A DNA stretch of 21,784 nt from Methanobacteriota archaeon (GCA_903930485.1 CAIYYO010000059.1:1-21784), one strand, 5' to 3'; numbered from the stretch's first letter, positions 1 to 8,145 are shown. Notes: a model not told the origin generated them from the sequence alone. Numbers and translations: made by a program.

Positions 1-293
1 CCCTTGTAAATCCCTTTATAGGTTATCCCGATTCTTATCCACTTTTCCCCAAATACCGGCTTATCGACCTTCACTTCAGTTATCGTGATATCCGGGCTTG
101 CAACGATGTTCTCCTTTACTATCTTTTCAAGGGATCTCTCTATTCCCTGAATCCAGTTAGCCTCGTAAGAGTACCTGCCGCAGGCGCATACCGGGATCTG
201 GATCTCGTTCACTTTTATCGGAACTTTTTTCAGGAAGCATTCTATGCAAAGCCCCATCTCCTTTGTTTTCCTTCCGCAGCTGTGACAGAACAT
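1..293 (-). CDS. nmd3: NMD3 family protein, N-terminal part (partial)
   Basis: Translating the minus strand from the ATG at 293 gives 97 residues that stay open to the window edge, so the C-terminus is missing. The protein begins MFCHSCGRKTKEMG and continues with LCIECFLKK, IPVCACGRYSYEANW and an acidic/basic alpha-beta stretch. This paired Cys pattern (CxxCG, CxxC, CxCG) at the extreme N-terminus is the zinc-binding signature of the NMD3 family. In eukaryotes NMD3 is the export adaptor of the large ribosomal subunit; archaeal homologues are thought to act on the 50S subunit. It is divergent from radA and shares a 95-base intergenic region. An A/T-rich element near 311-321 is a plausible minus-strand TATA box. 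Identity is fairly sure; function in archaea is inferred from the family. Confidence 0.8.
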   Translation of the reverse strand, partial: MFCHSCGRKTKEMGLCIECFLKKVPIKVNEIQIPVCACGRYSYEANWIQGIERSLEKIVKENIVASPDITITEVKVDKPVFGEKWIRIGITYKGIYK

Positions 294-388
294 TTTTCCC
301 TCGCTCTCTCATACTATTTATGCTTCACCCCAAATAATTAGTTAAAACCCGCAAGGGCGGAATATACAAGACAAAAAGGAGAAGAAAA

Positions 389-1345
389 ATGGAAATAGAC
401 GAACTACCCGGCGTGGGGGAAAAAGTAGCAGAGAAACTAAAGGAAGCGGGATTCGACAGCCTCGAAGCAATAGCCGCGGCGTCGATCTCAGAACTCAAAG
501 ACCTCGGCCTGGGAGAGGCATCGGTGAGCAAGATCATAAAAGCCGCAAAAGATGGCATCAAGAATGCCCCTCAGATGGGCTTCGAGACAGGCCTTGACGC
601 CCTGAAAAAGCGGGAACTGATAGGAAAGATAACGACCGGAAGCGACGAACTCAACAAGCTCCTGGGGGGCGGAGTAGAGACGCAGGCCATAACCGAGCTG
701 TACGGCCAATTCGGCTCAGGAAAGACGCAGCTAGCGCACCAGCTATCAGTCAACGTCCAGATGCCCGAGGACGAAGGAGGCCTCGGGAGATCTGCACTCT
801 ATATCGACACAGAGAACACCTTCAGGCCTGAGAGGATACAGGACATGGCCAAGTACCTCAAACTCGACCCCGTAGAAGTGTTAAAGAACATACACGTCGC
901 AAGAGCGTATAACTCGGACCACCAGACGCTTCTCGCAGAAAAGGCGGGCGAACTCGCGGAGGAGTACAACGTCGGCCTCGTCGTAGTCGATTCCCTGATG
1001 TCGCATTTCAGGGCCGAATACACTGGCAGGGGAACCCTTGCGGACCGGCAGCAGAAGATTAACAAGCACATGCACCTATTGCAGCGGAACCTCGCGGACA
1101 GGCATAATATATCGATCATCGTGACGAATCAGGTCATGTCCAGGCCCGACGTATTCTTCGCCGACCCGACCGCGCCCGTAGGAGGACACATAGTAGGACA
1201 TACTTCGACTTTCAGGGTCTACCTGCGCAAGAGCAAGGGAGACAAAAGGGTCGCAAAGCTCGTAGACTCCCCAAGCCTGCCGGAAGGAGAATGCGTCTTC
1301 GAAGTCACAACAGGGGGAATAAAGGACGCGAAGGGCAAGGACTAG
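389..1345 (+). CDS. radA: DNA repair and recombination protein RadA
   Basis: Archaeal RecA/Rad51 recombinase of 318 residues, the normal length. It forms ATP-dependent filaments on single-stranded DNA and carries out strand exchange in homologous repair. The N-terminal helix-hairpin-helix domain starts at LPGVGEKVAEKLKEAGF (about residues 7-23). Walker A is GQFGSGKT (106-113). Walker B is LVVVDS (197-202). The DNA-binding loop region NQVMSRPDVFF...GGHIVGHTSTFRV and the C-terminal EGECVFEVTTGGI are intact. No intein interrupts the P-loop, a common insertion site. The start is supported by a good Shine-Dalgarno, AGGAGAAG at 377-384, ending a few bases before the ATG. A hairpin plus T-rich tract follows the stop, so it is probably monocistronic. 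Confidence 0.98.
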   Translation: MEIDELPGVGEKVAEKLKEAGFDSLEAIAAASISELKDLGLGEASVSKIIKAAKDGIKNAPQMGFETGLDALKKRELIGKITTGSDELNKLLGGGVETQAITELYGQFGSGKTQLAHQLSVNVQMPEDEGGLGRSALYIDTENTFRPERIQDMAKYLKLDPVEVLKNIHVARAYNSDHQTLLAEKAGELAEEYNVGLVVVDSLMSHFRAEYTGRGTLADRQQKINKHMHLLQRNLADRHNISIIVTNQVMSRPDVFFADPTAPVGGHIVGHTSTFRVYLRKSKGDKRVAKLVDSPSLPEGECVFEVTTGGIKDAKGKD

Positions 1346-1388
1346 GGCGCTGGGAAAAACCCGGCCCTTATTATTTCTTTCTTTTCTT
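1345..1388 (+). terminator. radA terminator: GC hairpin and T-rich tail
   Basis: GGGC (1345-1348) plus GGG (1352-1354) can pair with CCC (1360-1362) plus GCCC (1364-1367) around an A5 loop. A pyrimidine stretch very rich in T follows (1368-1388). Archaeal termination depends mainly on the T tract; the hairpin may add to it. Confidence 0.6.
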
Positions 1389-1410
1389 TAACCTTGGGGG
1401 ACTTATACCC

Positions 1411-1424
1411 TATCTAATATATAA
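1411..1424 (+). promoter_or_regulatory. Probable TATA box of mat
   Basis: The sequence TATCTAATATATAA lies about 50 bases before the mat ATG. With the usual archaeal spacing of about 25 bases it would place transcription start near 1445, leaving a short leader without a convincing Shine-Dalgarno. Confidence 0.45.
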
Positions 1425-1468
1425 CAAATACTAATTCTCTAAATCCTATCATTTGATTCATCCTCAAA

Positions 1469-2641
1469 ATGAGAAACATAGTTGTGGAATTCCCTAAAAT
1501 AACACCGGTCCACAAACAGGACGTGGAACTGGTGGAAAGGAAAGGGATAGGACACCCTGACTCCATATGCGACGGACTCGCAGAAGCTGTAAGCAGAGAG
1601 CTATCCAAGGAATACGTGAAACGATACGGTAGAGTACTCCACCATAACACTGACCAGGTAGAATTGGTCGGAGGACTGGCCCATCCAAGATATAAGGGGG
1701 GCGATTTCATAGAGCCGATATACATACTCCTCAGCGGCAGGGCGACTGCGGACCTCGGAGACCAGAAGATCCCTGTAGGGATAATAGCCGTAAACGCGGC
1801 CAAGAAATACCTGAAACAGAACTTCAGGAACCTCGACGTCGACAACTACGTCAAAATAGACCAGAAGATAGGCCGCGGTTCAGCAGACTTGCAGCACGTG
1901 TTCGACCAGAAAGGAGGCGTTCCGAAGTCCAACGATACCAGCTTCGGAGTCGGATACGCGCCGATGTCCATCACCGAGGAACTGGTCCTCAAGACCGAGA
2001 AATACATAAACGGCGGAGGACTCAACATGAAAGCGACAGGCGAAGACGTCAAAGTCATGGCTGTCCGGAACAAGAACAAGATAACCCTGACCGTCGCATG
2101 CGCGATCGTCTCCAAATACGTCGACGACCTCGACTCATACATCTCCACTATAGAAGAGTTGCACACCAAACTACTCGACCAAGCCGCAAAACTCACGGAC
2201 AAGGAAGTAGAGATACACATAAACACCGCAGACGACTACAAAGACGGGTCCGTCTACCTGACCATGACCGGCCTCTCGGCAGAGACCGGAGACGACGGCT
2301 CCGTGGGCAGAGGGAACAGGGCCAACGGCTTGATCACGCCTTACCGCCCGATGTCTCTTGAAGCGACTTCGGGAAAGAACCCGATAAACCACGTAGGCAA
2401 GATGTACAACCTACTCTCAAAAGAGATCGCGGACGACATAGCCGAAGCAGGAGCCGAGCAGGTCTACGTCAGGATACTCAGCCAGATAGGGAAACCCATC
2501 GACCAGCCCATAATGGCCGCGATAGAGCTTGTCGGGGACAAGGCCATGGAAGCCAAAGCACGCAAGATAGCCGATCAGTGGCTGGCCGACATTGGACAGA
2601 TAACTCAGATGTGCATAGACGCGAAGGTGTGCACGTTCTAG
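1469..2641 (+). CDS. mat: S-adenosylmethionine synthetase, archaeal type
   Basis: A 390-residue methionine adenosyltransferase of the archaeal family (about 400 residues), which makes S-adenosylmethionine from methionine and ATP. It is very divergent from bacterial MetK but keeps recognisable active-site elements: GIGHPDSICDGLAE (about 26-39), HHNTDQVELVGG (about 58-69), the IGRGSADL stretch, and the GRGNRANGLITPYRP and SGKNPINHVGKMYN loops in the C-terminal third. The protein is full length with no frame problems. It follows radA by 123 bases with its own TATA-like element. The stop is followed directly by CCTTTTTTATTTATTTAG, a T-rich terminator. The ATG at 1469 is the first that gives the conserved MRNIVVE start. 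Confidence 0.96.
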   Translation: MRNIVVEFPKITPVHKQDVELVERKGIGHPDSICDGLAEAVSRELSKEYVKRYGRVLHHNTDQVELVGGLAHPRYKGGDFIEPIYILLSGRATADLGDQKIPVGIIAVNAAKKYLKQNFRNLDVDNYVKIDQKIGRGSADLQHVFDQKGGVPKSNDTSFGVGYAPMSITEELVLKTEKYINGGGLNMKATGEDVKVMAVRNKNKITLTVACAIVSKYVDDLDSYISTIEELHTKLLDQAAKLTDKEVEIHINTADDYKDGSVYLTMTGLSAETGDDGSVGRGNRANGLITPYRPMSLEATSGKNPINHVGKMYNLLSKEIADDIAEAGAEQVYVRILSQIGKPIDQPIMAAIELVGDKAMEAKARKIADQWLADIGQITQMCIDAKVCTF

Positions 2642-2642
2642 A

Positions 2643-2672
2643 TCCTTTTTTATTTATTTAGTATTTTCTTAA
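2643..2672 (+). terminator. T-rich terminator after mat
   Basis: A run beginning TCCTTTTTTATTTATTTAG starts two bases after the mat stop and continues as T/A-rich sequence. No stable hairpin is visible, consistent with archaeal poly-T termination. Confidence 0.5.
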
Positions 2673-2677
2673 TCTCT

Positions 2678-2824
2678 TTATCTAAATAGCGTCAGCTCTC
2701 GCTTGACATTCTGCAAAAGGTCTTCATCGACCACAAAACCTCGACAGGCCAAAAAATTCAGCAATTTCTGTTTAAATCCGTGTTTTATACTATACTTTCC
2801 TAGAAAACATTCATAATTCAACAT
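2678..2824 (-). pseudogene. Small minus-strand frame with RecX-like tail, possible remnant
   Basis: The minus strand of the mat/surface-protein gap encodes 48 residues from the ATG at 2824 to a TAA at 2678-2680. The frame also stays open upstream into the next gene, but without another ATG. The end of the peptide, KQKLLNFLACRGFVVDEDLL, resembles the last helices of RecX-like proteins (K-x-L-x-x-F/Y-L-x-R-R-G-F-x-x-D pattern). Only the C-terminal piece is present, so it may be a leftover of a decayed gene or a chance frame. It overlaps the likely promoter of the gene at 2837. The family assignment is weak and made by eye. Confidence 0.25.
2771..2793 (+). promoter_or_regulatory. Candidate TATA elements for the surface protein at 2837
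   Basis: Two A/T elements, TTTAAAT (2771-2777) and TTTTATACTAT (2783-2793), lie 44-66 bases before the ATG. No Shine-Dalgarno is visible. This is a weak call because the whole region is A/T rich. Confidence 0.3.
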
Positions 2825-2836
2825 TTTATCCAAAAA

Positions 2837-4384
2837 ATGAAAAGCCAAAAAATGCCGTATTTGTTCGACATAACGCTTGTTTGCGGTTTTATTGCGTTTA
2901 TTCTCCTCGCAGGAGCGTCAGGGTCCGGTGATGCGCCTGCAACGACCGCTTCGATGCTGCCCGTATACGTGTTCAGTCCCGAGGATGTCGGTCTAAAGGA
3001 TTCGCATATTGATTATACCCCTGCAGATTCGAACTACGGAGATACTCAGTTCGTCCATATCTATGGCCTGGGAGGCGGCTATAATGGCGTTTACTCTTTT
3101 TCTCTGCCTGCGAACGGCAGCGGGAGCATCGATTCCGTTGTCCTCGGCCTTTATCTATCGGCATATGAGGGGCCTAACTATCCCACAAATATCTCAGCCT
3201 ACCGGCTCCTCAAAGGCTTCGATGAAGGCGCGGTTACCTGGAACAATAATGATTCATCGCACTCCTGGTCCAAAGCCGGAGGAGATTATAGCCCTGAGAT
3301 CCTTTCCAGCGTGATAGTGGATCCGTCGGGTGTTTATTACAACTGGTCTCTTTACGGAGAAGATCATAATTATTCCGAAAGTGTGTCGTGGGGCGATACT
3401 TTTTGGGTTCTGATAAAGAATCCAACGGGAACAAATTCTATCCCTCAATTCCAGTCAAAAGACACAGAAGGATACGGCAGGCCGGTTGTTTACGTATACG
3501 CAAGCTCGACGACATCTTCTTTTAATGCTACGTTACAGGGACCTTCGAACATGACAAACATAACTGATAGCACTTTGAGCGTCATGTTCAACGTTACAGG
3601 AACGAACAATACCTATAACTGCTCAGCCTTATTCAATGGAACGATAAAAGGAACCAATGCATCAACACTGAACAACACGAACACAAACCTCTCGATTACA
3701 GGCATAACCAACGGAACATGGCTATGGCGCATCAACTGCAGCATAAGCGACACAGAACGCATCATATCTGATATTTGGATTCTTAATGTAGTAACCACGA
3801 CTACCACAACTACGACTACAACGTCAACAACGCTTCCCTCGTTCTCTGTGAGCTTGAGCTCCCCAGTCAACAAATCCAACATGTCATCTCCATTCGACGT
3901 AAGCTACAATGCCAGAGGGACCAACCGGACATACAATTGCTCAGTATATGCTAACAGGACGTGGAGGGCCGGGAATGCAAGTTCCTTCAACGGCACCGCG
4001 ACAAACCTGACGCTGAACCTGCCGGCAGGGACATACGACTGGTATGTGAACTGTTCCATTGACTCGACAGAAACAAATCAGAGTGCTGTGTGGACTTTCA
4101 CGGTAGTTACGAGGACAACTCCTCAGGTCAATTGCTGGAGCGGCAGCTTTAGAGACCTCTATATGGGTAGCGGACAGGCCGAGAAATTCTGCAAATGTGC
4201 GTCAGGCATTTACGGATACAGCAGTTACAAAACAAAGAAAAGCCTGAAATTGGTGTTTGGATATTCTGATACCACCAACGACAAAAACTGGGACGTGGCG
4301 TTTCATTTGTCGCAGAATTCGATTACTCAGGTTAAATGCCTTGATGGGAAAATCTACAATACCAACAAAGACTACTACCGCTAG
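2837..4384 (+). CDS. Secreted surface protein: DNRLRE-like domain, two Ig-like repeats, Thr linker
   Basis: A 515-residue exported protein. Residues 10-26 are a hydrophobic signal segment. Residues about 38-230 look like a DNRLRE-type beta domain: the DSNYGDTQFVHI start, SVVLGLYLSAYEG and YRLLKGFDEGAVTWNN are its typical pieces. Two related Ig-like repeats follow (about 232-317 and 335-430), each with TYNCS...W..NCSI...WxxxV. They are separated by a poly-Thr linker at about 319-333. A C-terminal domain of about 80 residues (CWSGSFRDLY..., KCASGIYGYSSYK, QVKCLDGKIY) has four Cys and is not recognised. There are many N-x-S/T sequons, mostly in the Ig repeats. No C-terminal membrane segment is seen, so it is either released or held non-covalently. 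Function is unknown; an adhesin or cell-surface role is inferred from architecture. Confidence 0.75.
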   Translation: MKSQKMPYLFDITLVCGFIAFILLAGASGSGDAPATTASMLPVYVFSPEDVGLKDSHIDYTPADSNYGDTQFVHIYGLGGGYNGVYSFSLPANGSGSIDSVVLGLYLSAYEGPNYPTNISAYRLLKGFDEGAVTWNNNDSSHSWSKAGGDYSPEILSSVIVDPSGVYYNWSLYGEDHNYSESVSWGDTFWVLIKNPTGTNSIPQFQSKDTEGYGRPVVYVYASSTTSSFNATLQGPSNMTNITDSTLSVMFNVTGTNNTYNCSALFNGTIKGTNASTLNNTNTNLSITGITNGTWLWRINCSISDTERIISDIWILNVVTTTTTTTTTTSTTLPSFSVSLSSPVNKSNMSSPFDVSYNARGTNRTYNCSVYANRTWRAGNASSFNGTATNLTLNLPAGTYDWYVNCSIDSTETNQSAVWTFTVVTRTTPQVNCWSGSFRDLYMGSGQAEKFCKCASGIYGYSSYKTKKSLKLVFGYSDTTNDKNWDVAFHLSQNSITQVKCLDGKIYNTNKDYYR

Positions 4385-4392
4385 GTTGAACT

Positions 4393-4402
4393 ACTTTTTT
4401 TT
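4393..4402 (+). terminator. Poly-T terminator after the DNRLRE/Ig-like gene
   Basis: A run of eight or more T begins about ten bases after the stop at 4384, followed by the palindrome cluster at 4421-4561. Confidence 0.5.
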
Positions 4403-4420
4403 ACAAACCGGCAGAATACA

Positions 4421-4561
4421 ATGAATTGCCAAAGCAATTCATGTACACAGACTGCCGTAGCAGTCTGTTGTAACATATGCCGGGTAAGTGCCAGCAGGCA
4501 TGTGCCTGACAGGCATGCATCTTTGGATGCACTTTGGGCACATATCCAGCCTTTAGGCCGG
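4421..4561. repeat. Cluster of tandem perfect hairpins with four-base loops
   Basis: This gap holds successive palindromes. ATGAATTGC (4421-4429) pairs with 4434-4442 around loop CAAA (9 bp). ACAGACTGC (4447-4455) pairs with 4460-4468 around CGTA (9 bp), and can be lengthened by pairing 4441-4446 with 4470-4476 through single-base bulges. TGCC (4489-4492) pairs with GGCA (4497-4500) around AGCA. TGCCT (4503-4507) pairs with AGGCA (4511-4515). TGCATC (4516-4521) pairs with GATGCA (4526-4531) around TTTG. GCC (4549-4551) pairs with GGC (4556-4558) around TTTA, with outer CC/GG. GTGCC (4488-4492) can alternatively close the middle by pairing with GGCAC (4537-4541). CAGGCATG occurs twice (4495, 4510). 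It could be a structured RNA, a folded 3' UTR or a palindromic mobile remnant. Confidence 0.7.
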
Positions 4562-4598
4562 AGTATTTGATTTTTTAATTTACTCCTTCCAATCCCGG

Positions 4599-4611
4599 AA
4601 ATATATAAAGG
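4599..4611 (+). promoter_or_regulatory. Strong archaeal TATA box
   Basis: AAATATATAAAGG is a near-consensus archaeal TATA box in an otherwise mixed-composition stretch. It should drive a transcript starting near 4630-4635, giving a leader of roughly 45 bases before the gene at 4680. Confidence 0.6.
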
Positions 4612-4679
4612 CTTAGTCTGAATAATAGCTATAACCTAGCATCTGTTTGATTGTATTTTACCTAAGTTTTTAATCGGAT

Positions 4680-6560
4680 ATGCAGCCAACTATGGAACTG
4701 AGACTCGAAAGAGAAAACGGTAAATCAGCGGCCTTCTTCCTAGCCCTGGCTTTCTTGATCTGCGGGGCGAATGCACAGAATGTTTCCGAACTGAAGCTGG
4801 CAGTCGTGTTTTTGAATAATGCGTCTACATGCGTCGTAGGAGACAATGGGAATGCCTCATCGCAGTGCTGCGGGCTGGTTAATACGACAAGCCGGGAAAC
4901 ATTATTCGAATACAAGGATAACTATAATTTCAGAGGGCTTGATCCCTCTGATCCGAACCTGGACGGCTTAGGGAACCGGACATGCATGGACTTGTCTCTT
5001 ACAATGAATCAATCCGGCTCCATCCTGGAAGAGATCAACCGGCTTGTCGATGATATACGTTCCGATTCCGCAGGCACGCTGGTAATAAAGCCGTATTATA
5101 TCGATTATCCGAGTGAGAACGCGACCCGGGGAATGTCCTACACAAGAGCCGGGAACGGCCTGTACCCATCTCCTGCAGACCTAGCCGACTCTCTGAAAAA
5201 GACTTTAAGCAATGACACGGATTACGTCCTTGTCGTGTACGGTCTCGACGATCCCGGTCAAAGCATTTCCATAGAAAATCCCGGTTGCTCGTCGATTAAG
5301 GGAGAAATCAATGGTGCGATCCTCGGAACCCTGCCAGTTTCCCAGGACGGAACGGGATGCCCGGTTTCCTCAGCTTTCGTGGAAATGCTTTATTACTCGG
5401 TCAAAGAAGTGACAAAGCTGCCGGCGGCCTTTCCCAAAGAGTATCCGAAAAGCATGTGCGGGACTTACACGAGCAGCACTTACGACTGGTTCCCGGATCC
5501 GACAAAGAAGTCGACCGATCCTGACTACGAGGCATGCCAGGATTATTACGGGGACTGGGCAGGCTACTGCGCATCGATAATCCCAAGGGATTGCGAAGAG
5601 GAATATCTTAGACACTTGATAAAAAACCACTTTTTTCCGGGCACGAAGATATTTGGAAACCACTGTGCAAACAGCGTAAAAGACTTCGGGGAAATCGGGA
5701 TCGACTGTGGCGGGACTTGCCAGGTATGCGTTGACGCCATCACGACCGCATCGTCGACGACAACGTCCTCCACTACTGCAACCACTACTACCACAACGAT
5801 CACGACCACATCGTCGACTACAACGACCTCCATTAACCTTGCCTCAACAACTACGGCCACGTCAACCAGCACAACGACGACATCGACCACTACGTCCTCG
5901 TCCACTACATCGACTATGCCGGATACGGAAAATAATGATAGGAACCAAACACCATCTGTTTCCGAGATCGGAATACTCGTGTCCGTCGTGCTCTTCGGCG
6001 CAGGCTACGCGCTCACGAACCGGCAGAAGAAGAAAGCAAAGGTCGCGAGCGACGTGACTATCATATCAGACAAACTCATCGCGCAACTTGACAAGAAGAT
6101 AGACTACTACTCTAAGCGAGACAGGAATGCGCAGCCAGACCCAGACGTATTCGAAGATTTTATCGTTGAAAGCATCTTTGCAGAAGACTACCAAAAGATC
6201 CTGAAAGCGGACAAGTCGATAAGAAGAGACCTGCGTGACCTGAACGCGCTGATAGCTACTGTGAAGAAGATACGCACAGCCGGTTATGATCACTTTCCTG
6301 ACCGCGGCGAGGCAGACAATGCAATAGAATACATGCTGAACGGATCAAATCCGGCGGCAGATGGAACGACGGATGTTATCAAAGAATTCTATATGCAGAA
6401 CGTAGCCGAGCTTGCGATAGCCGAAAGCGATGAAAGCATCTACGAGATGATCGTCGGTAAATGCACGACTCTGAAAGACAAGATCATAGAAGTGCGGAAC
6501 GAATACAGGGGCAAAGCGTATCAGCCAAAGAAACCGGGTACGGGATCTGCCGTTAACTAA
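4680..6560 (+). CDS. Single-pass surface protein with Thr-rich stalk and cytoplasmic helical tail
   Basis: A 626-residue protein. The signal segment is FFLALAFLICGANA (about 19-33); the ATG at 4692 (MELRLEREN) is an equally possible start, and neither has a clear Shine-Dalgarno. The ectodomain (about 34-355) is Cys-rich and glycosylation-prone, and ends in NHCANSVKDFGEIGIDCGGT followed by CQVC. A Ser/Thr stalk spans about 356-414. One membrane helix (about 428-446, EIGILVSVVLFGAGYAL) is followed by RQKKKAK and a roughly 175-residue charged, mostly helical cytoplasmic region. The order fits a type I receptor or anchor. The alternation of DYVLVVYG and DIRSDSAGTLVIKP strands with helices loosely recalls zincin-like ectodomains, but no HExxH is present. 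The family is not recognised. It is convergent with the DUF35 gene, 12 bases apart. Confidence 0.75.
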   Translation: MQPTMELRLERENGKSAAFFLALAFLICGANAQNVSELKLAVVFLNNASTCVVGDNGNASSQCCGLVNTTSRETLFEYKDNYNFRGLDPSDPNLDGLGNRTCMDLSLTMNQSGSILEEINRLVDDIRSDSAGTLVIKPYYIDYPSENATRGMSYTRAGNGLYPSPADLADSLKKTLSNDTDYVLVVYGLDDPGQSISIENPGCSSIKGEINGAILGTLPVSQDGTGCPVSSAFVEMLYYSVKEVTKLPAAFPKEYPKSMCGTYTSSTYDWFPDPTKKSTDPDYEACQDYYGDWAGYCASIIPRDCEEEYLRHLIKNHFFPGTKIFGNHCANSVKDFGEIGIDCGGTCQVCVDAITTASSTTTSSTTATTTTTTITTTSSTTTTSINLASTTTATSTSTTTTSTTTSSSTTSTMPDTENNDRNQTPSVSEIGILVSVVLFGAGYALTNRQKKKAKVASDVTIISDKLIAQLDKKIDYYSKRDRNAQPDPDVFEDFIVESIFAEDYQKILKADKSIRRDLRDLNALIATVKKIRTAGYDHFPDRGEADNAIEYMLNGSNPAADGTTDVIKEFYMQNVAELAIAESDESIYEMIVGKCTTLKDKIIEVRNEYRGKAYQPKKPGTGSAVN

Positions 6561-6572
6561 ATCTTCGATTTC

Positions 6573-6971
6573 TCATTCAACCAGCTTGAACTTGTACCCG
6601 TACCTTATCGTCCCTTCCTTTCCGCCCGCAAATATCTTCCGGAAAACGGATTCGACCTTGGCTCCTATCTCGATCTCATCCGGCTTGCAGTCGACTATCT
6701 GCGCGGTCACGAGAGGTCCTTCGACGAGCTTTATTATGGCGACCGGGTAGGGTTTCTGGAATTCGAATCCGTCGGGGGCTGCGTGTATTATCGTGTACGA
6801 GTAGACCTCTCCTTTTCCTGAGAATTTGTATTTCCTTATCTCGCCGTGCCTCCTGCAGTTGGGGCAGATCTTTCTCGGAGGGAAGAATTTCTCGCCGCAG
6901 TGCGTGCATTCCGTTCCGATGAGATTATAACGCTGGGGTATCAGCCGCCAGTATGACGCCAGTCCTTTCAT
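6573..6971 (-). CDS. DUF35 OB-fold/zinc-ribbon protein of the thiolase-HMGCS complex
   Basis: 132 residues, typical length for DUF35 (ACAC) proteins. An N-terminal helix is followed by a rubredoxin-like zinc ribbon (C22, C25, C36, C39: CTHCG...ICPNC) and an OB fold (about 45-125, with KGEVYSYTIIH and PYPVAIIKLVEG). In the characterised archaeal thiolase/DUF35/HMG-CoA synthase complex, this subunit bridges the two enzymes so that unstable acetoacetyl-CoA passes through a shared CoA site. It lies 7 bases after the thiolase stop as the last gene of the cluster, which supports the same role here. The role is inferred from family and order. Confidence 0.9.
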   Translation of the reverse strand: MKGLASYWRLIPQRYNLIGTECTHCGEKFFPPRKICPNCRRHGEIRKYKFSGKGEVYSYTIIHAAPDGFEFQKPYPVAIIKLVEGPLVTAQIVDCKPDEIEIGAKVESVFRKIFAGGKEGTIRYGYKFKLVE

Positions 6972-6978
6972 TTTCAGT

Positions 6979-8145
6979 TCAGTCTTTTTCGTATATGTGT
7001 ATTACGGCAGTCGCACCAGACCCGCCGACGTTGTGAGTTAGGCCGGTCTCGGCGCCTTTCACCTGCCTTTTCCCGGCAGTTCCGCGCAATTGTAGCGTCG
7101 CTTCAATCGCCTGCGCTATTCCCGTGGTCCCGACGGGGTGGCCTTTTCCTTTCAATCCGCCGCTCGTATTCACAGGTCTTTCTCCGCCGATCTTTGTGTG
7201 TCCGTCCTCCGTGTATTTTCCGCCTGCCCCTATCTTGCAGAAGCCGAGGGCTTCTATCGCAAGTATCTCGGCTATTGCGAAGCAGTCGTGGACTTCGGCG
7301 AAGTCTATGTCTTTTACCGACACGCCAGCCCGCCTGTATGCCTCCTTTGCAGCGATGATCGCGGCGTTGGTCTGGCTCAGGCTTTTCCTGTCGTGCAGTG
7401 CGAGCGTGTCTGTGGCGAGCGCGGATGCGGTTATCCATACCGGGTTGTCGCATAGCTCTTTCGCCTTTTCCTCGCTTGCGAGTATCACTGCGGCCGCGCC
7501 GTCGGTTATAGGCGAGCAATGCAGCAGCCTTAGAGGCTCCGCAACGGGTGCCGAGTTCAGCACGTCTTCAAGGGTGACTTCGTATTGAAATTGGGCGTAT
7601 TCGTTGTGTTTCGCATTCGCGTGGTTCTTGACCGAGACCATTGATATCTGCTCGATGGTCGTTCCGTACTCAAGCATGTGCCTCCTGGCCATTAGTGCAT
7701 ACAATGCCGGAAAAGTCGCGCCGTTGAAGGCTTCCCATTCCTCGTCTCCGGCGCCCATGAGCGCAGTCATCGCGATACCGGTAGGGACGTCGGTCATCTT
7801 CTCCACGCCTCCGGCTACGACGATGTCGCTTTGCCCGGATATGACTGAGGTATAAGCCTGCCGTAGGGCAATGCCTCCCGATGCACAAGCCGCTTCCACC
7901 CTTGTTGCAGGTATTCCAGTAAGCCCTGCGTTGTCTGCGACGAGCGCGCCTATGTGCTCCTGTCCGGCGAACAGCCCGGGCGACATGGATCCGACGAACA
8001 GTTCCTTCACGTCTGCGCCTTCTATGCCTGCGTCTTTTATCGCTTTGAGTCCGGCTTCGGTTATCAGGTCCCTGTAGCTTTTCTCCCAGAGCTCGCCGAA
8101 CTTTGTCAGGCCTACGCCGATGATGGCGACGCGTTTTTTCGTCAT
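6979..8145 (-). CDS. Thiolase (acetyl-CoA acetyltransferase), archaeal mevalonate type
   Basis: A 388-residue thiolase that condenses two acetyl-CoA to acetoacetyl-CoA, the first step of the mevalonate route. The nucleophile is Cys87 in VEAACASGG. Catalytic His residues are seen in EVHDCFA (His286) and KGKGHPVGTTG (His336). The C-terminal CxG-type motif of bacterial thiolases is replaced by HNVGGSGATAV, as in archaeal members. Its ATG overlaps the stop of the HMG-CoA synthase gene by an ATGA, implying translational coupling. A sterol-carrier-protein-type thiolase fold with another substrate would be the alternative, but the neighbours make acetoacetyl-CoA synthesis much the likeliest. Confidence 0.93.
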   Translation of the reverse strand: MTKKRVAIIGVGLTKFGELWEKSYRDLITEAGLKAIKDAGIEGADVKELFVGSMSPGLFAGQEHIGALVADNAGLTGIPATRVEAACASGGIALRQAYTSVISGQSDIVVAGGVEKMTDVPTGIAMTALMGAGDEEWEAFNGATFPALYALMARRHMLEYGTTIEQISMVSVKNHANAKHNEYAQFQYEVTLEDVLNSAPVAEPLRLLHCSPITDGAAAVILASEEKAKELCDNPVWITASALATDTLALHDRKSLSQTNAAIIAAKEAYRRAGVSVKDIDFAEVHDCFAIAEILAIEALGFCKIGAGGKYTEDGHTKIGGERPVNTSGGLKGKGHPVGTTGIAQAIEATLQLRGTAGKRQVKGAETGLTHNVGGSGATAVIHIYEKD

